Shown here: piece by piece, positions 24,570 through 33,710 of the stretch
Position numbering within the stretch: position 1 is the first letter of the stretch
Layout of the letters: every line of letters begins with the position of its first letter
NCBI GenBank assembly: GCA_963814165.1
Contig: CAWFBW010000007.1
Location: forward strand, 558,001-622,000
Direction: 5' to 3'
Length of the DNA stretch: 64,000 nucleotides
Source of the DNA: DASRAA01 sp963814165
GTDB lineage: Bacteria > Acidobacteriota > Terriglobia > Terriglobales > Acidobacteriaceae
Position numbers and translations under genes: made by a program
The notes under the pieces: generated by a model
The model's input: only the letters and a program-made list of their open reading frames with translations
The model's database searches: none
Told to the model about the DNA's origin: nothing

Positions 24570-26633
24570 ATGAATCAACGAAGAAGTCGCACACCTTATC
24601 TTGTTGTCGCGATCTTCTGCGTTCTGGCTGGTGGGATGTCAGCGGCTCACGCGCAAGCTGCGCCGCAGACGCCGGCGCTCTTACTGGGGACGGCATGGTA
24701 TCCGGAACAATGGCCGGAGTCGCGGTGGGATGCCGATCTTGCGTTGATGCAACAGGCGGGCATCCACATGGTAAGGGTGGGGGAGTTTGCCTGGAGCCGC
24801 ATGGAACCGAGCGAGGGACAGTATGACTTGGACTGGCTGGACCACGCGGTCGCGGCGGCGGCGAAGCACGGGATCGTGACGGTGATCGGAACGCCGTCGG
24901 CGGCGCCTCCCGCGTGGCTGACCCAGAAGTATCCGGAGACGCTGCGGACGATGGAGGACGGCCGCAAGGATCAGCATGGCAACCGACAGCAGTTTAACTT
25001 TGCCAATCCAAAGTATCGCGAGCTGGCGCGAGCCATGGCGGAGCAGTTGGCGAAACGGTTCGGGCACAACCCGAACGTGGTGGGATGGCAGATTGACAAC
25101 GAATACGCGAACGTCTCGTTTGACGAGGCAACCAAGGCGCAATTTCAGCAGTGGCTGAAGAACCGCTACGGCACGCTCGACAACCTGAATACGCGGTGGA
25201 CGACGTCATACTGGAGCGAGACGTACTTTAACTGGAACCAGGTGCCGATACAGACCGGGTATGGCAACCCCGGCCTACTGCTGGGCTGGATGCGGTTTGT
25301 AAGCGACACGTGGCGGAGTTATCAGAAGAACCAGCTCGAGGTAATTCGCGCCAATGCCGACCCGAAACAATTCGTCACGACGAACATGATGGGATGGTTC
25401 GACGGCTACGATCACTACACGGTGGCGCAGGACCTGGATCTCGTCTCATGGGACGACTACGTGGGACAGGGACACCTTGATCCGGTGAGGAACGGCGCGG
25501 CGCACGACCTGACGCGAGGCTTCAAGGGCAAGAACTTCTGGGTGATGGAAACGCAGCCGGGCGGGGTGAACTGGGCGGACATCAACAACTGGCTCGATAA
25601 GGGCGAAGTGCGTGCCATGGCTTGGCACGACATCGGGCACGGCGCTGACACGGTGAGCTATTGGCAGTGGCGAAGCGCGCTGAATGGACAGGAGCAATAC
25701 CACGGGACGCTGGTGGGGCCGGATGAAACGCCGGACCCGCTGTATCCGGAAATTGCACAGATTGGCAAGGAGTTTGAGAAAGCGAGCCCGGTATTGGCGG
25801 GAACTTCGGTGAAATCCGAAGTCGCGATTTTGCACTCGTATGACAGCCGGTGGGCGATCCAGTGGCAGAAGCACAACAAGAACTACGACCCGGTGAAGGA
25901 GATCCTGAGCTACTACGGACCGGTGCGAGAAATCAGCCAGTCGGTAGATATCGTGCCTCCGTCGGCTGCGCTGGGTCAGTACAGGCTGGTGGTAGCGCCG
26001 GGTCTGAATGTGCTTACGAATGCGGATGCGAAGAACTTAATGCAATACGTTAATAATGGCGGGCATCTTGTTTTAGGACAGCGGTCCGCCATGAAGGACG
26101 ATGACAACGGCTTGTGGCCACAAAGGCAGCCCGGACCGCTGACCGAGGTGCTCGGTGGACGGGTCGAGCAGTATTACGCGCTGGTGGATGCAGTGCCGAT
26201 CGAGGGCAAGTGGGGAACGGGCGAGAGTCCGATGTGGGCGGAATTGCTGAGCGCGAAAGATGCCGATGTTGAAGTGCTGATGCGCTACGGCAAGAGCAAC
26301 GGATGGCTGGATGGGCAGCCTGCGGCGATTACGAGAAAAGTGGGCAACGGGCGGATTACGTACATCGGGGCGTGGCTGGATCCGAAGACGATGGAGCGGG
26401 CGGCGGCGTGGATGACGGAGGTGAGCGGGGTGAAGGCGGCGCTCGGTCCGGTGCCTGAGGGGGTGGATGTGTATCCGCGGTACGGAGCAAAGGGCGCGGT
26501 GTACATCCTGGTGAATTTTGCGAATGATCCGCAGACGGTGAAGCTGTCGTCGACGATGCAGGATGTGCTGAACGGCGGGACGGTGCAGTCGGTGACGCTG
26601 CCGCACTACGGAGTGGCGGTGGTGGCCAAATAA
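24570..26633 (+). CDS. GH42 beta-galactosidase, secreted
   Basis: I chose ATG 24570, which gives MNQRRSRTPY and a signal peptide ending near AAHAQA; 687 residues. Upstream in-frame ATGs lie inside a dispersed repeat and overlap the M19 gene. GH42 marks: LLLGTAWYPEQWPE, HMVRVGEFAWSRMEPSEG, the acid/base Glu near 178 in GWQIDNEYANV, and the nucleophile Glu near 327 in NFWVMETQPGGVNW. The trimerisation and small C-terminal beta domains are present to the end (VKLSSTMQDVLNGGTVQSV). It removes terminal beta-galactose, probably in the periplasm. It belongs with the GH3, GH13 and gal genes of the window only by theme. Confidence 0.93.
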   Translation: MNQRRSRTPYLVVAIFCVLAGGMSAAHAQAAPQTPALLLGTAWYPEQWPESRWDADLALMQQAGIHMVRVGEFAWSRMEPSEGQYDLDWLDHAVAAAAKHGIVTVIGTPSAAPPAWLTQKYPETLRTMEDGRKDQHGNRQQFNFANPKYRELARAMAEQLAKRFGHNPNVVGWQIDNEYANVSFDEATKAQFQQWLKNRYGTLDNLNTRWTTSYWSETYFNWNQVPIQTGYGNPGLLLGWMRFVSDTWRSYQKNQLEVIRANADPKQFVTTNMMGWFDGYDHYTVAQDLDLVSWDDYVGQGHLDPVRNGAAHDLTRGFKGKNFWVMETQPGGVNWADINNWLDKGEVRAMAWHDIGHGADTVSYWQWRSALNGQEQYHGTLVGPDETPDPLYPEIAQIGKEFEKASPVLAGTSVKSEVAILHSYDSRWAIQWQKHNKNYDPVKEILSYYGPVREISQSVDIVPPSAALGQYRLVVAPGLNVLTNADAKNLMQYVNNGGHLVLGQRSAMKDDDNGLWPQRQPGPLTEVLGGRVEQYYALVDAVPIEGKWGTGESPMWAELLSAKDADVEVLMRYGKSNGWLDGQPAAITRKVGNGRITYIGAWLDPKTMERAAAWMTEVSGVKAALGPVPEGVDVYPRYGAKGAVYILVNFANDPQTVKLSSTMQDVLNGGTVQSVTLPHYGVAVVAK

Positions 26634-26659
26634 AGAACCGGCCGCGATGGGCCGGTTCT
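26634..26659. terminator. Possible terminator hairpin between convergent genes
   Basis: A perfect 10-bp stem (AGAACCGGCC / GGCCGGTTCT) with a 6-base loop starts directly after the GH42 stop codon. Neither side has a proper T tract, so efficiency is doubtful. It lies between the convergent GH42 and cytochrome c genes. Confidence 0.5.
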
Positions 26660-26682
26660 GAAGGTTCGAGCGGAGTTCAGGC

Positions 26683-26961
26683 CTACTTCAAGGTCGCGAC
26701 GAAGCCCGCCACAGCCTTGACCTGGTCGGGGGTCAGAGCGGCCATCCCCTTGGTGTGGGGGGCCTTCTTGCCACCCTTCTCGAGGACGTCGGTAACCGTG
26801 GCTGCTGACACGCCCTTCAATGCCGGGCCGGACTTGCCGGCGCCGTCAGCGCCGTGGCACATGGCACACTTCGACTTGTAGATGGCCGCGCCGTCTTCCG
26901 CAGCGAAAGCCATACCGGACATCATCGCGATGACAACCAAAATGAACATGAAACGCTTCAT
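26683..26961 (-). CDS. Small periplasmic c-type cytochrome
   Basis: This 92-residue protein has a signal peptide (MKRFMFILVVIAMMSGMAFA) and one haem site, CAMCH, followed by GADGAGKSGPALKG. The distal Met ligand is likely in HTKGMAALTPDQVKAVAGFV. It is a class I cytochrome of the kind that carries electrons in the periplasm. AAGGAG precedes the start. A CRP-type palindrome lies about 165 bases upstream. Confidence 0.93.
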   Translation of the reverse strand: MKRFMFILVVIAMMSGMAFAAEDGAAIYKSKCAMCHGADGAGKSGPALKGVSAATVTDVLEKGGKKAPHTKGMAALTPDQVKAVAGFVATLK

Positions 26962-27126
26962 GGAATTTCCTTCTCCTTGTAGGTATTAAAGTTGCGCAAC
27001 TGCCCGACATTGTAAAAAGAGCCGGGCCGGGACGCAATGCATGAATCCTTGGCGTGCCGCCGAATGTAGTCGCAATACGGCTACTCACACCGTAAACCAC
27101 TGTATCCCCGCGGATGCTCGGTGCAC

Positions 27127-27142
27127 TGTGACCGCCGTCACC
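27127..27142. promoter_or_regulatory. CRP-type operator upstream of cytochrome c
   Basis: TGTGA-CCGCCG-TCACC matches TGTGA-N6-TCACA with one mismatch. It is in the gap between the end of the GH13 gene and the start of the cytochrome c gene. Confidence 0.5.
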
Positions 27143-27232
27143 TACGAGTGGGAATTTGAGTACGGATGACTGGACAGTCCGTTGCCCGGAGAAGGCATGC
27201 AGGAGCAACGCACAATCACACACGGCACATCA

Positions 27233-29098
27233 TCAGTCGATTCTGTAGATCGCGACGGACTGCGGATTCATGCGTAATTGCAGCTGGGTACCTTGCAGAG
27301 TTGCGGCCGGTGCGGAATTCAGCCCGTGCAGGGCCATGGCATTCGCGATGGAGGTATCGGTCAAGTCCACAGTAAGATTCTTCGGCCCGTCGGCCTTGTT
27401 GAAGGCAATCAGCAAACGCTCACCGGCAGTTTCACGGGTGAAGATGTAGTAGTCATCCGTAACAGCCACATGCTTCTGGACGCCGAGGCGCAAAGCAGGG
27501 TGTTCGCGACGTAGTTTCAGTAGGCCCTGCACATGGGCGTAGAGATCCTGTTGTTCAGGAGTACGACCAGACTGCGTGAAAGCGTTGTGCGGATCCCCTG
27601 GGAAACCGCCGGGAAAGTCATGACGATTGTCGGGATCTGCGCCGCCGGGCATGGCGATCTCGTCGCCGGAATAAATTTGCGGTATGCCACGCAATGTGGC
27701 GAGAAGCGAGAAGCCGAGCTTGAGTTTGTCGGTCGAACCGTTGGCATCGGTAAGGAAGCGCGTCATGTCGTGGTTGCCGATGAAAGTGACCAGCAATTCG
27801 GGATGTGGGTAGAGGCGGTCCTGGCGGAGGACGTCCACGATTTTCTTGGCCGAAGCCCCGTGGTTCACCACTTCGCGGATGGCGGAGTCCATGGGGAAAT
27901 CGAACGTTGTGGTGAGGTGGGTGTCGATGCCGTCGAAGCCTTTCTGGCCTCCGGCAAAGTACGAGACCACGGGCGGTTCAGAGTTGTAAACCTCGCCAAC
28001 GGCGAAGAAGTTGGGATAGGTGGTTTGCAGGCCCTGGAGGTAGGTCGTCCAGAAGGTGCGCGGCACGTAGGGGAAGGTGTCGATGCGGAAGCCGTCGACC
28101 CCACCAGTTTCCATCCACCAATAGGCGTTTTGTAGAAGGTACTGGGCGACCAAGGGGTTCTCCTGCGCGAGGTCAGGCAGGATGTTGGCGAACCAGCCAT
28201 CGAGCGCACTGCGGTAGTTCTTTTCGACAGCGTGCGGATCGGTCACCGGAGGATAGTCGTAGTCCGTGTTGATGTGGTTCGCGGTTGTGCCGTGCAACCA
28301 TCCGGGAGCCGGCTGCGAAGTCGCCCACGGATGCTTCGGGCCGACATGGTTTGGCACCATGTCCAGAAGAACCTTGATTCCCTGCTGATGGGCGGCGTTC
28401 ACGAGCTCCTGGAATTCGGGCAGCGAGCCGAAGTGGTCCTCGACGGCGTAGAGATCGGTGGCGCCGTAGCCGTGATATGCCTCGCTAGTGTTGTCGTTGT
28501 CGAAGATGGGATTGAGCCAGAGCGTCGTGACGCCAAGGTCTTTCAGGTACGGCAGGTGGTTCTGAATGCCCCTGAGGTCGCCGCCGTGATAGGCCTTGGG
28601 CGCGTTGCGGTCATAGGTGCCTGGGGTCGCGCCGTTTGGCATGTTGTTGGAAGGGTCGCCGTCGGCAAAGCGGTCGGGCATGATGAGGTAGATAACGTCG
28701 TCGCGGGTCACGCCTTGAAAACGACCCTGCTGCGGCTGGCGAAGAAGCAGAGACACCGCCGCCGTAGCGCTTCCATCGGAAGTCTTCAGAATAAGAGAAA
28801 TCTTGCCGGGCTTGGCGGACTTTGCAATAGTGAGCCAAACGAAGGCGTGCTTGCCGTCGGGCTGAAGCTGGGTTTTGTCGATGCGGACGCCCGGGTAAGA
28901 CACGGAGATTTTTGCGTCAGCTAGGTTCTCGCCATACAGGAGCACCATGACCGGAGAGACAAATCCGGTCCACCAGTTGGGTGGCTCGACTTTAGATACC
29001 TGGGGCTGAGCTGCGGCGCAGGGGATCGACAAGACGACAGCGATGGTGAGGACGGCAACTAATTGTCGGTTGGCATGGCGGTTTTGTGGCGTTGTCAC
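27233..29098 (-). CDS. GH13 alpha-amylase / cyclomaltodextrinase-like, secreted
   Basis: With the GTG at 29098 the product is 621 residues; an ATG at 29182 would add 28. A signal peptide (LVAVLTIAVVLSIPCAAAQ) is followed by an N-terminal beta domain (SKVEPPNWWTGFVSPVMVLL), typical of neopullulanase/cyclomaltodextrinase-type enzymes. Catalytic residues are Asp340 (GGVDGFRIDTFP), Glu369 (FAVGEVYNSE) and Asp444 (IGNHDMTRF). It likely hydrolyses maltodextrins or cyclodextrins outside the cytoplasm. It is divergent from an SLC45-like sugar transporter followed by malQ, so the three form a maltodextrin group. Confidence 0.92.
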   Translation of the reverse strand: MTTPQNRHANRQLVAVLTIAVVLSIPCAAAQPQVSKVEPPNWWTGFVSPVMVLLYGENLADAKISVSYPGVRIDKTQLQPDGKHAFVWLTIAKSAKPGKISLILKTSDGSATAAVSLLLRQPQQGRFQGVTRDDVIYLIMPDRFADGDPSNNMPNGATPGTYDRNAPKAYHGGDLRGIQNHLPYLKDLGVTTLWLNPIFDNDNTSEAYHGYGATDLYAVEDHFGSLPEFQELVNAAHQQGIKVLLDMVPNHVGPKHPWATSQPAPGWLHGTTANHINTDYDYPPVTDPHAVEKNYRSALDGWFANILPDLAQENPLVAQYLLQNAYWWMETGGVDGFRIDTFPYVPRTFWTTYLQGLQTTYPNFFAVGEVYNSEPPVVSYFAGGQKGFDGIDTHLTTTFDFPMDSAIREVVNHGASAKKIVDVLRQDRLYPHPELLVTFIGNHDMTRFLTDANGSTDKLKLGFSLLATLRGIPQIYSGDEIAMPGGADPDNRHDFPGGFPGDPHNAFTQSGRTPEQQDLYAHVQGLLKLRREHPALRLGVQKHVAVTDDYYIFTRETAGERLLIAFNKADGPKNLTVDLTDTSIANAMALHGLNSAPAATLQGTQLQLRMNPQSVAIYRID

Positions 29099-29304
29099 TG
29101 CGGCCCCCAAATGAGACTGTCCTTTACCGGAACCTGTTTGATCCCAACGAGCGATGGTATTGCACGGACAGAGTTGGGGCAAACCGATTTGTGCCGATAA
29201 GGAGTGCCGCTAGCCGTTTCGTTTGGAAGTTGGGCGACTGTCGGAGTACAGTGTCGGATGATCTCCATCACAACGAACGAAGTACTGTAACGGGGTTCGG
29301 TCGC

Positions 29305-30687
29305 ATGGCGCAAAAACCACAAAAAAGTTTCTGGCAAATCTGGAACATGAGCTTTGGATTCCTTGGCATTCAGTTTGGCTGGGGACTTCAGATGGCCAAC
29401 ATGAGCGCCATTTACGAGTACCTGGGCGCGACAGCAGACAAGATCCCGATCCTGTGGCTGGCCGCCCCACTAACGGGTCTGATCGTGCAGCCGATCATCG
29501 GTCATGCCAGCGACAATACGTGGTCTCGACTGGGACGCCGACGGCCCTATTTTCTCGTGGGCGCCGTTCTGAGTTCGATCGCGCTGATCATGATGCCACG
29601 CTCGTCAGTCCTGTGGATGGCAGCGGGGTTGCTATGGATCCTGGACTCGTCAATCAACATCAGCATGGAGCCGTTCCGCGCATTCGTGGCCGACCTGCTT
29701 CCTGAGGAACAGCGTACGCAGGGCTTTGCCATGCAGAGCCTGTTCATTGGACTGGGCGCAGTGGTGGCGTCAGCGCTGCCGTGGCTCCTGACCAACTTCT
29801 TTCATCTGGACGCCGACACTTCCGGCCATGCGATTCCGTTGACGGTGCGGCTCTCGTTCTACGTGGGCGCGGCTGCGTTCTTCAGTGCGGTGCTGTGGAC
29901 GATCCTGACGACCAAGGAGTACCCGCCAGACGACCTAAATGCGTTTCGCCAGAAGAAGTCGGAACATAGGAGCCTTGGGAGTCACGCGCAGGAGATCTTC
30001 ACGGCGATCGGCAATATGCCGAAGACCATGCGGCAACTCGCCCCGGTACAGCTACTCACGTGGCTGGGGCTGTTCTGCATGTGGTTGTATTTTCCGGTAG
30101 CGGTGGCGCGCAATGTGTTCGGAGCAACGAACCAGAGTTCGCCGGTCTACACCCGCGGCGTGGAGTGGGGTGGCGTTTGCTTCGGCATGTATTCGCTGGT
30201 GTGCTTCGCGTTTTCTTTCTTCCTTCCGAAACTGGCGAAGGTGGTGGGTCGCAAACACGCACACAGTTTGTGCCTGCTGTGCGGAGCCGTGGGTCTGGTT
30301 TCGGTGGCAGTGATCCACGACAAGAATCTGCTACTGCTGTCGATGGTCGGGGTTGGGATCGCTTGGGCGAGCACTCTCTCAATGCCGTACTCGGTGCTGG
30401 CGGGATCGCTGCCCGCAGAACACACGGGCGTGTACATGGGCATCTTTAACTTTTTCATTGTGCTCCCTGAAATCATCGCGTCGTTGGGTTTCGGCTGGGT
30501 CATGAATCATCTCTTGAACAACAACCGACTGGCGGCGGTGATTGCCGGGGGCGTGTTCATGGCGATTGCAGCTCTGTTGATGCAGAGGGTAGTGGATCCC
30601 GGAGCCGAAACAATTGTCGAAGCCGTACCGCTTCCGGCTGATGCGGAACCCTTTGCAACGTTCAAGCCGGGCGGGGCTGCGCGTTGA
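29305..30687 (+). CDS. MFS transporter of the SLC45 / sugar:proton type
   Basis: From the ATG at 29305 the product is 460 residues with about 12 hydrophobic helices. The start MAQKPQKSFWQIWNMSFGFL, the helix FGWGLQMANMSAIYEYLGA, and the loop DNTWSRLGRRRPYFLVGAVL are typical of SLC45-like (SUT-type) sugar carriers, many of which sit next to maltose genes. It would import maltose or related disaccharides with protons. The gene is followed by malQ 40 bases downstream in the same direction. Confidence 0.9.
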   Translation: MAQKPQKSFWQIWNMSFGFLGIQFGWGLQMANMSAIYEYLGATADKIPILWLAAPLTGLIVQPIIGHASDNTWSRLGRRRPYFLVGAVLSSIALIMMPRSSVLWMAAGLLWILDSSINISMEPFRAFVADLLPEEQRTQGFAMQSLFIGLGAVVASALPWLLTNFFHLDADTSGHAIPLTVRLSFYVGAAAFFSAVLWTILTTKEYPPDDLNAFRQKKSEHRSLGSHAQEIFTAIGNMPKTMRQLAPVQLLTWLGLFCMWLYFPVAVARNVFGATNQSSPVYTRGVEWGGVCFGMYSLVCFAFSFFLPKLAKVVGRKHAHSLCLLCGAVGLVSVAVIHDKNLLLLSMVGVGIAWASTLSMPYSVLAGSLPAEHTGVYMGIFNFFIVLPEIIASLGFGWVMNHLLNNNRLAAVIAGGVFMAIAALLMQRVVDPGAETIVEAVPLPADAEPFATFKPGGAAR

Positions 30688-30727
30688 TCGGTTTTTGATT
30701 TCATACAGTTTCAGCAGGTAGCGAAGC

Positions 30728-32257
30728 ATGAGCTTTCCACGATCAAGCGGTATTCTTCTCCATCCCACTTCCCTGCCGGGCGCGCATGGCATTGGCGAGC
30801 TGGGCGGCGAGGCGCACCGCTTTGCCGACTTCCTGAAAGATGCGGGCCAGACGATCTGGCAGGTGCTGCCTCTGGGACCGACTGGCTACGGTGACTCGCC
30901 GTACCAATGCTTCTCGGCGTTTGCGGGTAACCCGCTGCTGATCAACGCGGATTCGCTGGTCAAGGCCGGCTATCTGTCTGCCGATGAGCTCGATCCGCAG
31001 CCGAAACTACCGCGGGAGAGCGTGGATTTCGGTACGCTGATCCGCTGGAAGCTGCCTTTGCTGAAGAAGGCGGCTGCGGGTTTCGCGCAGAAGGCCGACG
31101 GCAGTGAGCGGGCGGCGTATGAGGCGTTTTGCCAGCGCCACGCGGAGTGGCTTGACGAATTTGCGCTGTTTATGGCCCTGAAGGAAACCCACGACAACGT
31201 GATGTGGACGAAATGGGAACCGGAGTTGGCATTGCGCGAGCCGACGGCACTTGACCGCGTGCGACGTGGCTTGCACGAGCAGATCGAGGCCAACAAGTTT
31301 ATCCAGTTTGAGTTTGATCGGGAATGGGCAGACCTGAAAGCGCATTGCGGGCGCAATGGAATCCGCGTGATGGGTGACGTTCCTATTTACGTGGCGCAGG
31401 ACAGCTCGGATGTCTGGGCTGCGCCTGACATGTTCGAACTCAATCCTGACGGTACACCGCGCGTGATTGCCGGCGTTCCGCCGGACTACTTCAGCGCGAC
31501 TGGCCAGTGCTGGGGGAACCCGATCTACAACTGGGAAAAGCATGCGCAGACCGGGTTCCAGTGGTGGATAGGTCGGCTCCGCAGGGCGTTCGAAATGCTC
31601 GACATGATCCGGCTAGACCACTTTCGCGGATTTGAGGCGTATTACGAAATTCCGGGTACCGAGACCACGGCGGTGAATGGAGTGTGGGTCAAGGGCCCGG
31701 GCGCAACATTGTTCGAGGCCGTTGAAACAGCGTTAGGCAAGTTGCCAATCCTGGCCGAGAACCTGGGGGTCATCACGCCCGAAGTCGAAGGGCTGCGGAA
31801 CCAGTTCGGGTTCCCGGGGATGGCGATTTTGCAGTTCGCGTTTGGGAAAGATCCGCAAGCGCCGGATTTCAAGCCGCACAACTATCCCCGGCATCGGGTG
31901 GCGTACACCGGCACGCACGACAACGATACGGTGGTGGGATGGTGGACGAGCACGGGTGAGGGTGACAGCGTTCGCACCGCCGAAGACGTCTCGAAGGAAA
32001 TGGAGTTTGCGCGGCAGTATCTCGATACCGATGGCAGCGAAATTCACTGGGTAATGATCCGCACGCTGATGGCATCGGTGGCTGACACAGTCATTTTTCC
32101 CCTGCAAGATGTGCTGGGGGTGGGAACAGAAGGCCGCATGAACCTGCCCGGAACATCGTCGGGCAACTGGCGGTGGCGGTACCGGGCGGAGGAATTGGCG
32201 TTGGGAATCGGCATCCGCCTACGCCAGATGGTGCAAGCGTACGATCGTCAGCCTTGA
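30728..32257 (+). CDS. malQ: 4-alpha-glucanotransferase (amylomaltase)
   Basis: This 509-residue GH77 enzyme moves glucan units between maltodextrins in the cytoplasm. It starts SFPRSSGILLHPTSLPGAHG and IGELGGEAHRFADFL. The catalytic nucleophile is about Asp297 in MIRLDHFRGFEAYYEIP, the acid/base about Glu344 in LAENLGVITPEVEGLR, and the third acid about Asp398 in YTGTHDNDTVVGW. Length and order are normal. It sits 40 bases after the sugar transporter. Confidence 0.96.
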   Translation: MSFPRSSGILLHPTSLPGAHGIGELGGEAHRFADFLKDAGQTIWQVLPLGPTGYGDSPYQCFSAFAGNPLLINADSLVKAGYLSADELDPQPKLPRESVDFGTLIRWKLPLLKKAAAGFAQKADGSERAAYEAFCQRHAEWLDEFALFMALKETHDNVMWTKWEPELALREPTALDRVRRGLHEQIEANKFIQFEFDREWADLKAHCGRNGIRVMGDVPIYVAQDSSDVWAAPDMFELNPDGTPRVIAGVPPDYFSATGQCWGNPIYNWEKHAQTGFQWWIGRLRRAFEMLDMIRLDHFRGFEAYYEIPGTETTAVNGVWVKGPGATLFEAVETALGKLPILAENLGVITPEVEGLRNQFGFPGMAILQFAFGKDPQAPDFKPHNYPRHRVAYTGTHDNDTVVGWWTSTGEGDSVRTAEDVSKEMEFARQYLDTDGSEIHWVMIRTLMASVADTVIFPLQDVLGVGTEGRMNLPGTSSGNWRWRYRAEELALGIGIRLRQMVQAYDRQP

Positions 32258-32372
32258 AACAAATGATTCACATGCCGACTGTTTGTGAAACATGACCACC
32301 CGCGACGTGTGCTGTGTCACAGACGGCAAACCTTGAGAGACCTGACAATGGAGAGTAATTGGGGGTGTCTCT

Positions 32373-33626
32373 ATGGCTGCGCCCTGGGCCCATCGCTACG
32401 CACAACGAACCAAGACGGCTAAGAGCTCCATCATTCGGGAGCTTTTAAAACTCACAACGAACCCGGAAATCATCTCTTTTGCCGGCGGCTTGCCTGCGCC
32501 AGAGGTGTTCCCCGTCGAGCGATTCCGGGTCGCCTGCGAGATCGTTCTCGCCACCCAGCCGACGGCAGCTCTGCAGTACGGACCGTCGGAGGGATACAAG
32601 CCCTTGCGTGAGCTGATCGTGACGCAAATGGCGAAGTACGGCATCGTCGCCACTGTGGACAACGTCATGATTACGTCGGGCTCGCAGCAGGCGCTGGACC
32701 TGATTGCCAAGTTGCTGATCAATCGGGGCGACCGCATTCTGGTCGAGTCGCCCACCTACCTCGGAGCGTTGCAGGCCTTCGACCTGATGGGCGCGGAGTA
32801 CGTCACGGTTCCGATAGATGGACAGGGCCTGCAAACCAGATTGCTGGAAGGGGCGCTGCGCTCTGGGCCGAAGTTCATGTATGTTTTGCCGAACTTCCAG
32901 AACCCGGGCGGCGTGACACTATCGGAAGACCGGCGCAGACAATTAGTGTGGTTGTCAGATAAGTACGGCATTCCGATCATCGAAGACGATCCGTACGGAC
33001 AATTGCGATACGAAGGCGAGCACATTAAGCCGCTCGTGGTGCTGGACCGGATGAACGTGCTGCGGGACAACGGGTATCACCTGGGAAATGTCATCTACTT
33101 GAGCACCTTCTCCAAGGTGTTAGCGCCAGGACTGCGGCTGGGATGGATCGTGGCTCCGCCGGACGTTATCACGCGGCTGGTGCAATTGAAGCAGAGTGCT
33201 GACCTGCACACCAGCACGTTTGCGCAGATGGTCATGTACGAGGTTGCGAAAGACGGATTTATCGACGAGCACGTGAAGACCATCCGCCAGTGCTACAAAG
33301 AGCGCCGCGACGCGATGCTGTCGGCATTGGATGACTTTTTCCCGCCCGAGGTGAAGTGGACACATCCGCAAGGCGGACTCTTCCTGTGGGTCACGCTGCC
33401 CGCAGGCGTGGATTGCATGCGTTTATTCGACGAGGCCGTGCGCCAGAACGTGGCGTTCGTACCTGGACATCCGTTTTTCGCGGAGGGCGACTCGGGTTCG
33501 CATATGCGCTTGAACTTCTCGAATGCGACGCCCGACATGATTCGTGAGGGCATTCGGCGGTTGTCGATTGCGGTGGCGCATGAGGTGGAGCACACTGCGG
33601 GGGTCATGACGACGGCGTCAACGTAG
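32373..33626 (+). CDS. PLP-dependent aminotransferase, LysN / MocR-aminotransferase-like
   Basis: This 417-residue class I/II aminotransferase resembles 2-aminoadipate and aromatic aminotransferases (LysN-like). Marks are EIISFAGGLPAPEVFPVERF, LQYGPSEGYKPLRELI, GSQQALDLIAKLLIN, NFQNPGGVTLSEDRR, EDDPYGQLRYEG and the PLP lysine Lys248 in STFSKVLAPGLRLGWIV. There is no N-terminal GntR domain, so it is an enzyme, not a MocR regulator. Substrate is not certain. A terminator lies 40 bases downstream. Confidence 0.9.
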   Translation: MAAPWAHRYAQRTKTAKSSIIRELLKLTTNPEIISFAGGLPAPEVFPVERFRVACEIVLATQPTAALQYGPSEGYKPLRELIVTQMAKYGIVATVDNVMITSGSQQALDLIAKLLINRGDRILVESPTYLGALQAFDLMGAEYVTVPIDGQGLQTRLLEGALRSGPKFMYVLPNFQNPGGVTLSEDRRRQLVWLSDKYGIPIIEDDPYGQLRYEGEHIKPLVVLDRMNVLRDNGYHLGNVIYLSTFSKVLAPGLRLGWIVAPPDVITRLVQLKQSADLHTSTFAQMVMYEVAKDGFIDEHVKTIRQCYKERRDAMLSALDDFFPPEVKWTHPQGGLFLWVTLPAGVDCMRLFDEAVRQNVAFVPGHPFFAEGDSGSHMRLNFSNATPDMIREGIRRLSIAVAHEVEHTAGVMTTAST

Positions 33627-33663
33627 CGCCGCCCGTAAACCCTTGGTGCACCCAGTAAGTGGA

Positions 33664-33694
33664 AAGGCTCCAGCGATGCTGGAGCCTTGATTTT
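33664..33694. terminator. Rho-independent terminator between aminotransferase and cydB
   Basis: An 11-bp perfect stem (AAGGCTCCAGC / GCTGGAGCCTT) with a GAT loop is followed by GATTTT on the plus strand. It lies between convergent genes and can serve both. Confidence 0.85.
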
Positions 33695-33710
33695 GCCGAA
33701 CAGTCGTTGG

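Noticed and set aside
32311..32322. CTGTGTCACAG palindrome upstream of the aminotransferase gene as a CRP site
   Set aside because: The half-sites are separated by one base rather than six, so it does not fit the CRP arrangement.
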